Source: Chondromyces crocatus
GTDB taxonomy: Bacteria; Myxococcota_A; Polyangia; Polyangiales; Polyangiaceae
DNA length: 64,000 bases
Assembly: GCF_001189295.1 (NCBI RefSeq)
Contig: NZ_CP012159.1
Coordinates: 4,976,525 to 5,040,524, forward strand
Direction: 5' to 3'
Shown: positions 48,006-57,440 of the stretch, in pieces
How the letters are laid out: each line of letters opens with the position of its first letter
Position numbering within the stretch: position 1 is the first letter of the stretch
Made by a program: the position numbers and the translations under genes
The notes under the pieces: generated by a model
The model's database searches: none
Told to the model about the DNA's origin: nothing
Seen by the model: only the letters and a program-made list of their open reading frames with translations

Positions 48006-49310
48006 ATGAGCGAGTCAGTGGGGATGGATGGGGACATCGAGGGGGTACGGCGCGAGAACGCTCGACTCTCGGCTGAGCTGGCGGAGGCGAAGGCAGCCGA
48101 GGCTTCGGCGCGACGAGACGAGGCGCGGTACAGGGCGATCCTGGAGGCACAGTCCGAGCTGATCTGCCGGTTCCTTCCCGATGGACGCCTGACGTACGTG
48201 AACGATGCGTACTGTCGCTACTTCGAGAGGAGCCGTGAGTCGCTCCTGGGGCACGTGTTCACGCCTCTGGTGCCAGATGAAGATCAGAAGGTCCTGGCTG
48301 CTCAGCTCGCGACGCTCTCGCGAAGCAATCCAGTGGTGGTGACCGAGCATCGGGTCATCCGGGCCGACGGGAGCGTGGCGTGGCAGAGATGGACTGATCA
48401 GGCGCTGTTCGACGAGGCGGGTCAGCTCGTCGAGCTGCAGGCGGTCGGGAGCGACATCACCCAGGCGCGCGAAGTGGAAGACAAGGTGCGCGAGCAGAAC
48501 GACGAGCTGGAGCGTGCCGCCGTGGTGCGCGCCGGGCAGCTCCGGAACTTTCACGCGCTGGCCGAATGCGTGCCGGACGCGGTGGCGTTCGTCAATGCTC
48601 AGGGAGTGATCTTCTATGCGAACCCTGCCTATCTCCGGCTGACGGGCACCGCGACGTCTCCTGTGGGAAAGGCGCTGCTCGAGCTGCATCCAGAGGTGCA
48701 GGCTGTGATCGAGGAGGCGATGCGCGGCGCCCAAACCTCGGGCTGGTGGCAGAGCGAGCTGCTGATGACCCCGGAGGGGGCGGGGGAGCTGGCGGTGCTG
48801 ATGACGCTGGTGAGCATCGGGAGTCCCCAGGAAGAGGCTGGGGCGATGGCGCTGATGCTGCGTGACGTGAGCGCCGAGCGACGGGCCGAGGCCGAGCGAA
48901 CTGCACTCCAGGCACAGGTGATCGAGGCGCAGGAGTCGGTGATCCGGGAGCTATCGACGCCGCTTCTGCCGCTCGCCGATGAGGTACTGGCGCTGCCCCT
49001 CATCGGGGTGATCGACAGTGCGCGGGCCTCGGTGGTGCTCGAGACGCTGCTGGAAGGGGTCGTGGCCCATCAGGCGAGCACGGTGCTGATCGATGTGACA
49101 GGGGTCGGAGTGGTCGACTCGCATGTGGCCGACGCGCTGATCAGGACGGCCAAGGCGGTGCGGTTGCTGGGAGCCGAGGTGGTGCTGACGGGGATCCAGC
49201 CGCACGTGGCGCAGACCCTCGTGACGCTGGGCGTGGAGGTGGGCGCGATCGTGACGCTGAGGTCGCTGAAGGACGGGATCGCGTTCGCAATGCAAAGGAA
49301 GGGCCGCTGA
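48006..49310 (+). CDS. PAS-PAS-STAS regulatory protein (RsbR-like)
   Basis: A 434-residue cytoplasmic signalling protein. A short coiled coil (GVRRENARLSAELAEAKAAE) leads into a first PAS domain (residues about 42-150, LICRFLPDGRLTYVNDAYCR), a linker helix, a second PAS domain (about 185-295, AVAFVNAQGVIFYANPAYLR), and a C-terminal STAS domain (about 315-430; VLIDVTGVGVVDSHVADALI). It lacks kinase and receiver domains. STAS domains of RsbR/RsbS proteins form stressosome-like complexes controlled by kinases acting on Ser/Thr; the residues DVTGVGVVDSHVA contain the usual phospho-acceptor positions. No rsbS/rsbT neighbour is visible, so partners would be encoded elsewhere. The following lipoprotein gene is 86 bp away. 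Confidence 0.88.
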   Translation: MSESVGMDGDIEGVRRENARLSAELAEAKAAEASARRDEARYRAILEAQSELICRFLPDGRLTYVNDAYCRYFERSRESLLGHVFTPLVPDEDQKVLAAQLATLSRSNPVVVTEHRVIRADGSVAWQRWTDQALFDEAGQLVELQAVGSDITQAREVEDKVREQNDELERAAVVRAGQLRNFHALAECVPDAVAFVNAQGVIFYANPAYLRLTGTATSPVGKALLELHPEVQAVIEEAMRGAQTSGWWQSELLMTPEGAGELAVLMTLVSIGSPQEEAGAMALMLRDVSAERRAEAERTALQAQVIEAQESVIRELSTPLLPLADEVLALPLIGVIDSARASVVLETLLEGVVAHQASTVLIDVTGVGVVDSHVADALIRTAKAVRLLGAEVVLTGIQPHVAQTLVTLGVEVGAIVTLRSLKDGIAFAMQRKGR

Positions 49311-49396
49311 GCGGACCAGGGGGAGTGGAGGTCGGGTCGAGGCAGCGTGCTGCTCCGGCTGGGGAAGTGTGGTGAGAGGAGAGGGGCGGGTATGCT

Positions 49397-50161
49397 ATGT
49401 GGCGGACCGTGAGAGTTTGCGCTGCTGTGATCGCGTTGGGGCTGCTGTCCGCCTGTGGGTCGAGCACGTATGTGCAGCAGGGGCCGAGCGACACGCTGCG
49501 CAGCTATGCGCGAGCGCTTCAGGAAGGGCGGGTGGACGAGGCGTACCGGTTGCTGTCCGATGAGGCACGGCGATCGATGTCGCTCGAGGCCTTCAAGCGG
49601 GCTGTCCGGGAGAACCCGGAAGACGTGCACGAGATCGCGCGGGCGATTGCTCGGCCCTCGGCGGATCCGGTCGTGACGGCGACGGTGACGGTCCCGAACG
49701 GAGAGGAGCTGGAGCTGATCTTCGAGGGCGGGAAGTGGCGCCTCGACGCCGCGGCCGTGGATCTGTACGGCCAGTCCACCCCGAGGCAGGCGTTGCTGGG
49801 GTTTCTACGGGCATTCGAGCGGAAACGATACGATGTGATCCTTCGCTACATACCCGACGCAGAGAAGGAAGGGCTGGGCGGGCTGGGCGGCGGCGCCTGG
49901 GGAGAGGGGGCCGTTCGGGAGGGAGGTGTCCCGGAGGCCCCACCCGGAAGAAGTGAGGGGGAGCTGACCGCGGAGAAGATCAAGGACTCATGGGAGGGGC
50001 CGCAAAAAGAGCACATCAACCGGAACGTGCAGGCCATCAAGGCGGCGTTGCCGACGGCCACCATCGAGGAGACCGGGGACAGCGCCTCGATGGCGTATGG
50101 TGCGGGCGGGACGGTGGCGTTTCTTCGCGAGCATGGGGCCTGGAAGATCCGTGAGTTCTAG
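49397..50161 (+). CDS. NTF2-like lipoprotein
   Basis: A 254-residue lipoprotein with signal LGLLSAC (Cys20). The mature part opens with PSDTLRSYARALQEGRVDEAYRLLS and has a second similar segment TPRQALLGFLRAFERKRYDVILRYIPD. Both match the repeated helix-strand pattern of NTF2/DUF4878-type domains, which bind small ligands or partners. A Gly-rich insert (GLGGLGGGAWGEG) lies at residues 158-180. No catalytic residues are evident. It lies 46 bp ahead of lon, in the same direction, and may share a transcript with it. Confidence 0.75.
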   Translation: MWRTVRVCAAVIALGLLSACGSSTYVQQGPSDTLRSYARALQEGRVDEAYRLLSDEARRSMSLEAFKRAVRENPEDVHEIARAIARPSADPVVTATVTVPNGEELELIFEGGKWRLDAAAVDLYGQSTPRQALLGFLRAFERKRYDVILRYIPDAEKEGLGGLGGGAWGEGAVREGGVPEAPPGRSEGELTAEKIKDSWEGPQKEHINRNVQAIKAALPTATIEETGDSASMAYGAGGTVAFLREHGAWKIREF

Positions 50162-50207
50162 GCGGGGGGCGTGGCCTCTCTGACCGCGCTGTACTAGGGT
50201 TGTCGGC

Positions 50208-52625
50208 ATGTCGACCGGCGAGCCGAGTTCGAAATCTCCCCCTCCGAGTGACCCGGACACTGTTCCGATCCTGCCGCTGCGCAACTCCGTGCTGTTTCCG
50301 ATGTCGGTCGTTCCGATCAACGTCGGTCGCCCGCGGAGCGTCCGGCTGGTGGAAGATCTGCTCGGGCGCGAGCGGGCGATGGTGGGGGTTCTGAGCCAGC
50401 GTTCCCCTGACGTGGATGAGCCGACCTTCAAGGAGCTCTTCACTGTCGGGACGCTGGCGCGCGTGGTGAAGGTAATCCGGCTCGGGCCGAGCAATTACTC
50501 GGTCGTGCTGACGGGACTGGGGCGGTTTCAGCTGAAATCATCGCTGTCGCTCGAGCCTTACATGCGGGCGAAAATCGAGCGTGTCCCGGAGTCGCTCGTG
50601 CGTGACGTGGAGCTGGATGCGCTGGGGGCGGGGCTGCGCGAGGCAACTCGTGAGGTCCTGGGGCTGATGCCGAACCTCCCTCGGGACACGGCAGGGATCC
50701 TCGATAACGTGCGAGAGCCTGGCGCACTCGCGGATCTCATCGCCTCGAACTTCCCCCAGGCGCAGGCATCGGTGGGCGACAAGCAGGAGATCCTCGAAGC
50801 CTTCGACGTGAAGGCGCGGGTCCGGCTCGTGCTTGCGATGGTGGGGCGTCAGCTCGAGGTGCTGCGGGTGAAGAAGGAGATCTCCTCCATGGTGCAGGAG
50901 GAGATGGGGAAGTCTCAGCGTGAGTACATTCTCCGTCAGCAGATGAAGTCGATCCGAGAAGAGCTCGGTGAAGGCGGAGACGAGGACGAGATCGACGAGC
51001 TGCGGGAGCGGATCCGCCGACAGAAGGTGCCGCCGGAGGTGGACAAGGTCGTCCGTAAGCAGATCAGCCGTCTGCGGTCGATGGCGCAGCAATCGGCGGA
51101 GTTCAACGTCACCAAGACCTATCTGGAGTGGATCGCCGACCTGCCATGGTCCAAGACGACGGTGGACAGGATCAACGTCGAGGATGTGCGACGCTGCCTG
51201 GACGAGGATCACCTCGGGCTGGAGAAGGTGAAGAAGCGGATCGTGGAGTTCACCGCGATCCGGCAGCTCCGGGCGGACAAGAAGGGCCCCATCCTGCTGT
51301 TCATCGGGCCGCCCGGGGTGGGAAAGACCTCACTTGGCAAGTCGATCGCCCGCAGCATGGGCCGACGCTACGAGCGAATCGCGCTTGGCGGCGTGCGAGA
51401 CGAGGCGGAGGTGCGTGGGCATCGGCGCACCTACGTGGGGGCGCTGCCTGGGCGCATTCTTCAGGCCTTGAAGAAGGCGGGAACGAAGAACCCCGTGCTG
51501 GTGCTCGACGAGGTCGACAAGATGGGCGTCGACATGCGCGGAGATCCGGCCGCTGCATTGCTCGAGGTGCTCGACCCGGAACAGAACTCGACGTTTCAGG
51601 ATCACTACCTGGATCTGCCGTTCGATCTGTCGCAGGTGACGTTCCTCGCGACGGCGAACAACTACGAAGGGATCCCCGCACCACTTCTCGATCGCATGGA
51701 AGTGATCGATGTGCCGGGATACACGCGGAAAGACAAGCTGGGGATCGCGCGGGAGTTCTTGGTTCCGAAGCAGCTCAGCGCCCACGGGCTCACCGAAGAG
51801 CGGCTGGAGTTCACGGAGCAGGGGGTGGAGGCGATCATTGATCACTACACCCGCGAGGCGGGTGTGCGCGGTCTGGAGCGCACGATCGCTGCGGTCTGCC
51901 GTGCGACGGCGGTGAAGGTGGCCGAAGGAGAGGACGTCCACGAGGTGGCCGGGCCCGAACATGTGGAGCGCGTGCTCGGGGCGCACAAATACCGTCCAGA
52001 GCTGGCGGAGCGGACGCTGGATCCTGGTGTGGCGACAGGGCTCGCCTGGACCCCGGCGGGAGGCGACATCCTGTTCATCGAGGCATCGAAGATGCCCGGA
52101 CGCGGGAACGTCGTGCTGACCGGCAACATGCGAAATGTGATGCAGGAGTCGGCGACGACAGCGGTGAGCTTCGTGAGGAGCAAGGCAGAGCGGTTGATGC
52201 TGGATCCGCTCTGGCTGAAGGAGATCGATCTGCACGTGCACGTGCCGAAGCACGGTACGCCCAAGGATGGTCCGAGCGCTGGAGTGACGATGTTCGCGGC
52301 AGTCGCGTCGCTGCTGCTCGGAGCACCGGTGCGGAGCGATGTGGCGATGACGGGCGAGATCTCTCTGCGGGGTAGAGTGCTCCCGGTAGGTGGGATCAAG
52401 GAGAAGCTGCTCGCGGCCCACCGGGCAGGCATCCGTGAGGTATTGATGCCGGCAAAGAACCGGCGGGATCTTGACGACGTGCCGCAAGACATCCGTGACC
52501 AGGTAAAGATCACGTTGATTTCCACCATGGAAGAAATCCTGCCGATCGTCCTGCAAGCCCCGACCCGTCCGCCGGAGACGAGCGTCGCGGGCGAGGACGA
52601 ACGGGAGGAGCAGGCGGGGATCTGA
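50208..52625 (+). CDS. lon: ATP-dependent protease Lon
   Basis: An 805-residue cytoplasmic AAA+ protease degrading damaged and regulatory proteins. Domain order: N-terminal substrate domain (from VPILPLRNSVLFP), coiled coil, AAA+ module with Walker A GPPGVGKTSLGKSIA and Walker B PVLVLDEVDKMG, sensor region LATANNYEGIPAPLLDRMEV, and the proteolytic domain with catalytic S690 (GPSAGVTMF) and K733 in GGIKEK. Length is typical. Myxobacteria often carry two lon genes (vegetative and developmental); which one this is cannot be decided here. A G+C-rich stem-loop follows the stop. Confidence 0.95.
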   Translation: MSTGEPSSKSPPPSDPDTVPILPLRNSVLFPMSVVPINVGRPRSVRLVEDLLGRERAMVGVLSQRSPDVDEPTFKELFTVGTLARVVKVIRLGPSNYSVVLTGLGRFQLKSSLSLEPYMRAKIERVPESLVRDVELDALGAGLREATREVLGLMPNLPRDTAGILDNVREPGALADLIASNFPQAQASVGDKQEILEAFDVKARVRLVLAMVGRQLEVLRVKKEISSMVQEEMGKSQREYILRQQMKSIREELGEGGDEDEIDELRERIRRQKVPPEVDKVVRKQISRLRSMAQQSAEFNVTKTYLEWIADLPWSKTTVDRINVEDVRRCLDEDHLGLEKVKKRIVEFTAIRQLRADKKGPILLFIGPPGVGKTSLGKSIARSMGRRYERIALGGVRDEAEVRGHRRTYVGALPGRILQALKKAGTKNPVLVLDEVDKMGVDMRGDPAAALLEVLDPEQNSTFQDHYLDLPFDLSQVTFLATANNYEGIPAPLLDRMEVIDVPGYTRKDKLGIAREFLVPKQLSAHGLTEERLEFTEQGVEAIIDHYTREAGVRGLERTIAAVCRATAVKVAEGEDVHEVAGPEHVERVLGAHKYRPELAERTLDPGVATGLAWTPAGGDILFIEASKMPGRGNVVLTGNMRNVMQESATTAVSFVRSKAERLMLDPLWLKEIDLHVHVPKHGTPKDGPSAGVTMFAAVASLLLGAPVRSDVAMTGEISLRGRVLPVGGIKEKLLAAHRAGIREVLMPAKNRRDLDDVPQDIRDQVKITLISTMEEILPIVLQAPTRPPETSVAGEDEREEQAGI

Positions 52626-52639
52626 GGCGTGCCGCGTGT

Positions 52640-52664
52640 CGAGCGGCCCGGGGCGAGCCGCTCG
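52640..52664 (+). terminator. Stem-loop after lon
   Basis: CGAGCGGC-9-GCCGCTCG gives a perfect 8-bp stem 14 bp after the lon stop. No T-run follows. The rest of the gap to the next gene (52665-53036) contains no gene that I can support. Confidence 0.5.
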
Positions 52665-53036
52665 TCGATGCGTGCGCAGGGGCGTCAGGGGCGCCGAAGT
52701 GCGCGCGGGGCGCGCGGTGGTGGGTGAGCCCCAGCGAGACGTCGCCACGCTCGCCATGGGCGCCATGTGCCTGGTGGTGAGTCAGGTGACGTGTGCTGCG
52801 ATGAGGTCCGGCGTGAGGCTGTGCGGGTCGTGAATAGGCCATCACCGCCCGGCCGCTTGGGGCGGTTCTGAGGGGCGGAGCGCTGTTGTGAGGGCGTGCG
52901 ACGGCCGTCCGGCCATGGGCCTAGCTGTTCCTGTGTTTCTCGGCGTTACGCACCAGAGCGCCACAGTGGAAGCGGTGGCATGGGCGATGCTTGAAGGCGA
53001 GCAGAGGGTCGCCTCCCGGCGGCTGAGAGGGTCCTC

Positions 53037-53819
53037 ATGGCTGCGCTCCACAAGAACAAATCGATGTCCCCCGATGAACGCAGGGTCCTGCCCTACGCCG
53101 AGGAGGCAAGTCTGCGAGATGAGTTTCTCTCGCTCGCTTCGCACGAGCTGCTGACGCCACTGACCTCGCTGACGCTGCAAGCTCAGCTCATCCGGCGAGC
53201 GATCGCTGACGAGCAGGTGGCGACGCCAGAACGGATGGCTGCGATGCTCGAGGTGTTCGATCGTCAGCTCGGGCGCCTGGGGGTGCTCTGTGATGAGCTG
53301 GTGCAGGCGTCGTGCATCCAGGCAGGGCAGCTCTCGGTGACGCGTGAGTACGTAGATCTCGGGGTGCTCATCCGAGGTGCGGCGGCGCGTGTGGCTGCGC
53401 AGCAGCCGGCCATGGCTGGCGCAATCGTGGTCGAGACCGACGAGGGGCTGCGTGGTTGCGTAGATCGCGCTCAGCTGGAGCGTCTGGTGCTGCACCTGGT
53501 GCGAAACGCGGCGACGTTTGGTGAGGGGCAGCCCGTGGTGGTGACCGCGCGAGCGACGCAAACTGGCGTGCGGATCTCGGTCCGAGATCACGGGATCGGC
53601 ATCGCGAAAGAGGATCAGGCCCGCATCTTCGAGCGCTTCGAGCGGGCGGTGCCGGTGCGGCATTTCGGAGGGCTAGGACTGGGGCTGTACATCGCGCGAG
53701 CAGTGGCGCAGGCGCATGGTGGATCGATCCGCGTGGAGAGCGAGCCCGGCAAGGGGGCGATGTTCACCGTGGACTTGCCTTTGAAGGAGGCAGGAGGTGC
53801 GCTCGCCGCTGCGGCATGA
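53037..53819 (+). CDS. Orphan histidine kinase without sensor domain
   Basis: A 260-residue soluble kinase. The HisKA dimerisation helix contains the phospho-acceptor H36 in EFLSLASHELLTPL. The HATPase domain has the N box LHLVRNAATFG, G1 RDHGIGIA and G2 GLGLGLYIARAVAQAHGG. There is no input domain or membrane segment; only about 25 residues precede HisKA, so signals would arrive by protein contact, or the kinase acts downstream of another sensor. No response regulator gene is adjacent. GAGAGGG precedes the ATG at 53037. Phosphotransfer partner unknown. Confidence 0.88.
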   Translation: MAALHKNKSMSPDERRVLPYAEEASLRDEFLSLASHELLTPLTSLTLQAQLIRRAIADEQVATPERMAAMLEVFDRQLGRLGVLCDELVQASCIQAGQLSVTREYVDLGVLIRGAAARVAAQQPAMAGAIVVETDEGLRGCVDRAQLERLVLHLVRNAATFGEGQPVVVTARATQTGVRISVRDHGIGIAKEDQARIFERFERAVPVRHFGGLGLGLYIARAVAQAHGGSIRVESEPGKGAMFTVDLPLKEAGGALAAAA

Positions 53820-53888
53820 GGTCGCTACCAGTGCATGGGGTGCGGTGGTGTCGACGCGATGTCGGCAGGGATGGGGGCAACGAGCTGC

Positions 53889-55847
53889 TCAGGGCTTGTG
53901 TCCGATGCGGGCTCGGATGGCCTTCTGAGTGCGCAGCAGCGCCGGATTTGCCCTGATGCAGCAACGATCGCCCTGGGTCTTGCATGACGCCGACGCGAGG
54001 GCCTCGAGGACGGAGTACGTGCGCTCGTCGCCTTCTCGCGCAGCCCGCTCGAAGAGCGATGGCTTTTTCTTGCACGGGGTGTCGCGCAGGGCGAGCGTGA
54101 TCTGGAGCGGAGGGCTCAGGCGGGATGCGTTGTCCGGACGACGCAGGACTTCCAGCGCACGCTCGACACCGCGAGCGCTGAGCTGCTGGGCGACAATTTC
54201 GTAGAGCATGTCGAGCCCATCGGAGCCGAGCTGTTTGTCGAGCGCTTCGATGACCTGATCGGCTCGAGCATCGTCGCGCGCGAGGATCTTGGCAGCGAGA
54301 ACGGGGACGGCCTGCTTCAGTTCCGGTAGGCGGAGCGAGCCGGGATCGGACTGAAGAATGCGCATGAGGGGCTCTTCACCGGATGCCCATTCCTGGTGTT
54401 TGTATGCGTTGACGAGGCGTTCCCGATCCTGGCCCGGGGTGGGGGCTGCGTTGGGGGCGGCCGTTGGTGAGAGCGTCGCGCTGGCACCCGTGCCGGGCTC
54501 GATTTCGGGTGCGCCTGGGTCTTCCGATGAACGGAGGATGACGACCGCCAAAATTGCGCCCACGGCGACGACGGCACCAGCGAGGATGGGCAGGGGGATG
54601 CGTGGCTTCCGGCCGGCGCCAGGCCATGTGGCCGACGTGGAGGGCTGTGCGGGGAGCGTGGGGAGCGTGGGGGTCGTGGGCGACGTGAGCGGCGGTGCTA
54701 CTGGAAGCGGAGGCGGCGTGAGCACTGGAGACGAGCGGAATGGAGCTCGCTCGGAGGGAGGCGGAGCCAGTTTCTGAGCGAAATCGCGCGCGGCGCCTTC
54801 ATCTGGGCGAGAACTCGTCGGAGCGACGAGGACGCTGGGGACCGAGGGAGGCGGCAGGTCCTTCCAATCGGTGAGGTCCGGAGAGGAGCTCGTGCGAGGG
54901 GCCGGTCGAAGCTGTGGGACGGCTTCCTCGAGGGCGTCGATGAGCTCGTGCGCAGAGGCGAAGCGCTGCGGGGGCTCCTTGCGGAGGAGCCGCATCACGA
55001 TGGCTTCCAGCTCGGTCGGTATTTCGAGCTGGGGAGCGCGCTCGCTGAAAGGTGGAGGCGGCGTCGTGCACTGCGCTTGGAAGAGCTCGAAGCGTTCGGT
55101 GGCGTCGAAGGGGTGCCGACCGGTGAGCATCTCGTAGAGGATGATGCCGAGCGCGTAGAGGTCCGAGCGTTCGTCGACCTTATCCATGCCACCGCCGGCT
55201 TCGGGCGCCATGTAGGCGACGGTTCCGAAGACCATGTTCTTCTGCGTGATCGAGCGGTGAGGAGGTCGACCGTCTGTCGGCCGGTCGGTCATGTCGAGAC
55301 GTTCGAGTGGAACCTTGGCGAGTCCGAAGTCGACGACCTTGACCAGGTCACCCTGCGCCGGATCGAGCATGACGTTGTTGGGCTTCAGATCGCGATGGAT
55401 GACGCCTCGCTCGTGCGCGCCCGAGAGGGCTGACGCGATCTGTCGCATGATGCGAGCTGCTCGGACGGGCGGTAGCGGTCCGCTCCGCATCAGCTCGCGG
55501 AGAGGGAGCCCTCGGACGTATTCGAGAACGAGGAAGTAAGAGCCATCCGGGAGCTTCCCGAAGTCGGTCGCCGTTGCGATGTTGGGGTGCTGAAGATGCG
55601 CGCCTGCGATCGCCTCGCGCTCGAAGCGCTGGACGTGCTCAGGGAGGTTGCGCGTGTGGGGGTGCAGCAGCTTGACGGCGACCCACTTGCGCAGCAGCAG
55701 ATGCTCGGCCTTGTAGACCGCGCCCATTCCACCTCGCGCCAGCAGCTCGACGAGGCGGTAGCGATCGGAGATGACCTGGCCCACGCTGTGCGCAGCCGCG
55801 GCGGGCGGGGGCTTGCTGGCAGGTCCAGGGGGCGGCGGATCGCTCAC
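53889..55847 (-). CDS. Eukaryotic-like Ser/Thr protein kinase, membrane-anchored
   Basis: A 652-residue kinase. The catalytic domain (residues 30-295) has the Gly loop ARGGMGAVYKA, K59 in VAVKLL, the active-site loop HRDLKPNN (151-158) and DFG (173-175), followed by GTVAYMAPE. HRD shows it is an RD kinase. A Pro-rich linker leads to one transmembrane helix (about residues 415-437, LPILAGAVVAVGAILAVVIL). The presumed periplasmic part, about 215 residues, is helical with paired cysteines near the end (ASCKTQGDRCCI). The domain order matches the numerous myxobacterial Pkn kinases. Convergent with the orphan histidine kinase gene. Ligand and substrates unknown. Confidence 0.92.
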   Translation of the reverse strand: MSDPPPPGPASKPPPAAAAHSVGQVISDRYRLVELLARGGMGAVYKAEHLLLRKWVAVKLLHPHTRNLPEHVQRFEREAIAGAHLQHPNIATATDFGKLPDGSYFLVLEYVRGLPLRELMRSGPLPPVRAARIMRQIASALSGAHERGVIHRDLKPNNVMLDPAQGDLVKVVDFGLAKVPLERLDMTDRPTDGRPPHRSITQKNMVFGTVAYMAPEAGGGMDKVDERSDLYALGIILYEMLTGRHPFDATERFELFQAQCTTPPPPFSERAPQLEIPTELEAIVMRLLRKEPPQRFASAHELIDALEEAVPQLRPAPRTSSSPDLTDWKDLPPPSVPSVLVAPTSSRPDEGAARDFAQKLAPPPSERAPFRSSPVLTPPPLPVAPPLTSPTTPTLPTLPAQPSTSATWPGAGRKPRIPLPILAGAVVAVGAILAVVILRSSEDPGAPEIEPGTGASATLSPTAAPNAAPTPGQDRERLVNAYKHQEWASGEEPLMRILQSDPGSLRLPELKQAVPVLAAKILARDDARADQVIEALDKQLGSDGLDMLYEIVAQQLSARGVERALEVLRRPDNASRLSPPLQITLALRDTPCKKKPSLFERAAREGDERTYSVLEALASASCKTQGDRCCIRANPALLRTQKAIRARIGHKP

Positions 55848-56042
55848 GGGTGACCCGAGGAACTTTCCAGCGTCGGGCGGCTCATGTCAAAGCCTGTGCG
55901 TCGCGTTGTTCACGCTTCGGTGAGGAAGACCTGCATCACGAGGCGCCTTTCGGGTGGGGGAGAAGGCGCTGTTCGGGTGGGGAAGGGGAGGAGTGCCTAC
56001 ACGCCGTGGAACGTGCACGAGGTCGCGTGTTAGAACTCGCAC

Positions 56043-57440
56043 GTGAGCCCCATTGTCCCTCCGCGTCGTGTTGTTACCGAGGTTCCTGGTCCCCGAGCTC
56101 GGGAGTTGCTGGCGACCGGGACGCTCGACATGCAGTCGATTTACCGCTTGCTGGTCGTCGACGATGCGAAGAGCCAGGGCTCTTCGCTGGTCGATGTCGA
56201 CGGCAACGTTTTCTTGGATCTCTTCTCTCATTTCGCGCTCGGGTGCCTGGGTTACAACCACCCGCGGCTGCTGGCGGTGGCTCGCTCTGATGATTTCGTG
56301 CGCGGATCCATCAACCCGACATCCTCACCGTTCTGCCCAGCCACGAGCTGGTTCCAGGTGCTCGACGGCTTGTCGGCGTATGCACCGAAGGGGATGACCA
56401 GGATTTTCTGTGTCGATGCGGGCACCGAGGGAATCGAAAACGCACTCAAGGCCGCCTTCATCGTACATGGAGAACGACGGCGCACAGCAGCAGGGCTTCC
56501 GAAAAACCCGCTCGAACTGCCGCTCGAGGAGCAAGATGCGATCCTTCGCAACGCAGGATCGGACGCTGTGATCGTGAGCTTCTCGGGAGCATTTCACGGT
56601 CGGACACTCGGATCGCTGTCATGCACACATTCGAAGACGATCCACAAGGCGGATATCCCGGCATTTCAGTGGCCGATCGCGCCTTTCCCCGCGAATCGTT
56701 TCCCTTTGGCCCATCACGTGGACGAGAACGCATCGCGGGAGGCAGACGCGCTGGCAGCGCTGGAAAAGATCTTTGATGAGTTCGGACCTCGCATCGCAGG
56801 GGTTCTCATCGAGCCCGTGCAGAGCGAGGGAGGAGACCGGCACGCGAGCGGCGCGTTCTTCCGTGGGGTGCAGGCGCTCTGCAACAAGGCTGGATGCGCG
56901 TTCATTCTGGACGAGGTACAGACGGGTGGTGGGATCTCGGGGACGATGTGGACCCACGAGCAGTTCGAGCTGGAGCAGTCGCCTGACCTGGTGGTTTTCG
57001 GCAAAAAGCTTCAGATGGGAGGCTTCTTTGCCAACGACGCCTACTCGATCGGGCAGTTCGGCCGGATGTACCAGACCCGCAACGGAGACAGAGCGCGGGC
57101 CATGCTGGCGCTCGAGACACTCAAAGTGATCGAGGAAGAGGGACTCCTCGCTCATGTTCGTGAAGTGGGAGCCTACTTCCTGGCAGGGCTAGAGGCTCTG
57201 GCCGCGCGGTATCCGTCTCTTCTGAGAGAGCCACGTGGGCGTGGCTTCATGCTGGCGCTCGATCTCCCGACCACGGCGGCGCGCGACAGCTTTCTGAAAA
57301 AGGCGCTCCAGCGAGGCGTCTTCGCCACATACACCGGCAACCGGTCGATCCGGATGCGGCCGCACCTGATCTTGAGCCGTGACGATGTGGACGAAGCTCT
57401 CCGTACGCTCGACGAGGTGGCACGCGAGGTGTCGGGGTGA
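56043..57440 (+). CDS. Class III PLP aminotransferase (lysine 6-/4-aminobutyrate-transaminase-like)
   Basis: A 465-residue cytosolic enzyme of the class III (omega) aminotransferases. The motif VFGKKLQMGG carries the PLP-binding lysine (K321 or K322), preceded by the conserved FILDEVQTGGGISGTMW. Features such as FSGAFHGRTLGSLSCT and EPVQSEGGDRHASGAFF, with C-terminal RGRGFMLALDLPTTAARD, match L-lysine 6-transaminase and eukaryotic-type GABA transaminase more than bacterial GabT. Likely reaction: transfer of a terminal amino group to 2-oxoglutarate. The stop overlaps the next start (GTGA), coupling it to a GNAT-like gene, so the pair may form a small amine or amino-acid pathway. Exact substrate not determined. 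It is divergent from the kinase gene. Confidence 0.85.
   Translation: MSPIVPPRRVVTEVPGPRARELLATGTLDMQSIYRLLVVDDAKSQGSSLVDVDGNVFLDLFSHFALGCLGYNHPRLLAVARSDDFVRGSINPTSSPFCPATSWFQVLDGLSAYAPKGMTRIFCVDAGTEGIENALKAAFIVHGERRRTAAGLPKNPLELPLEEQDAILRNAGSDAVIVSFSGAFHGRTLGSLSCTHSKTIHKADIPAFQWPIAPFPANRFPLAHHVDENASREADALAALEKIFDEFGPRIAGVLIEPVQSEGGDRHASGAFFRGVQALCNKAGCAFILDEVQTGGGISGTMWTHEQFELEQSPDLVVFGKKLQMGGFFANDAYSIGQFGRMYQTRNGDRARAMLALETLKVIEEEGLLAHVREVGAYFLAGLEALAARYPSLLREPRGRGFMLALDLPTTAARDSFLKKALQRGVFATYTGNRSIRMRPHLILSRDDVDEALRTLDEVAREVSG

Noticed and set aside
52842-53663. A 273-codon minus-strand frame
   Set aside because: It is antisense to the histidine kinase and is His/Arg-rich without motifs.
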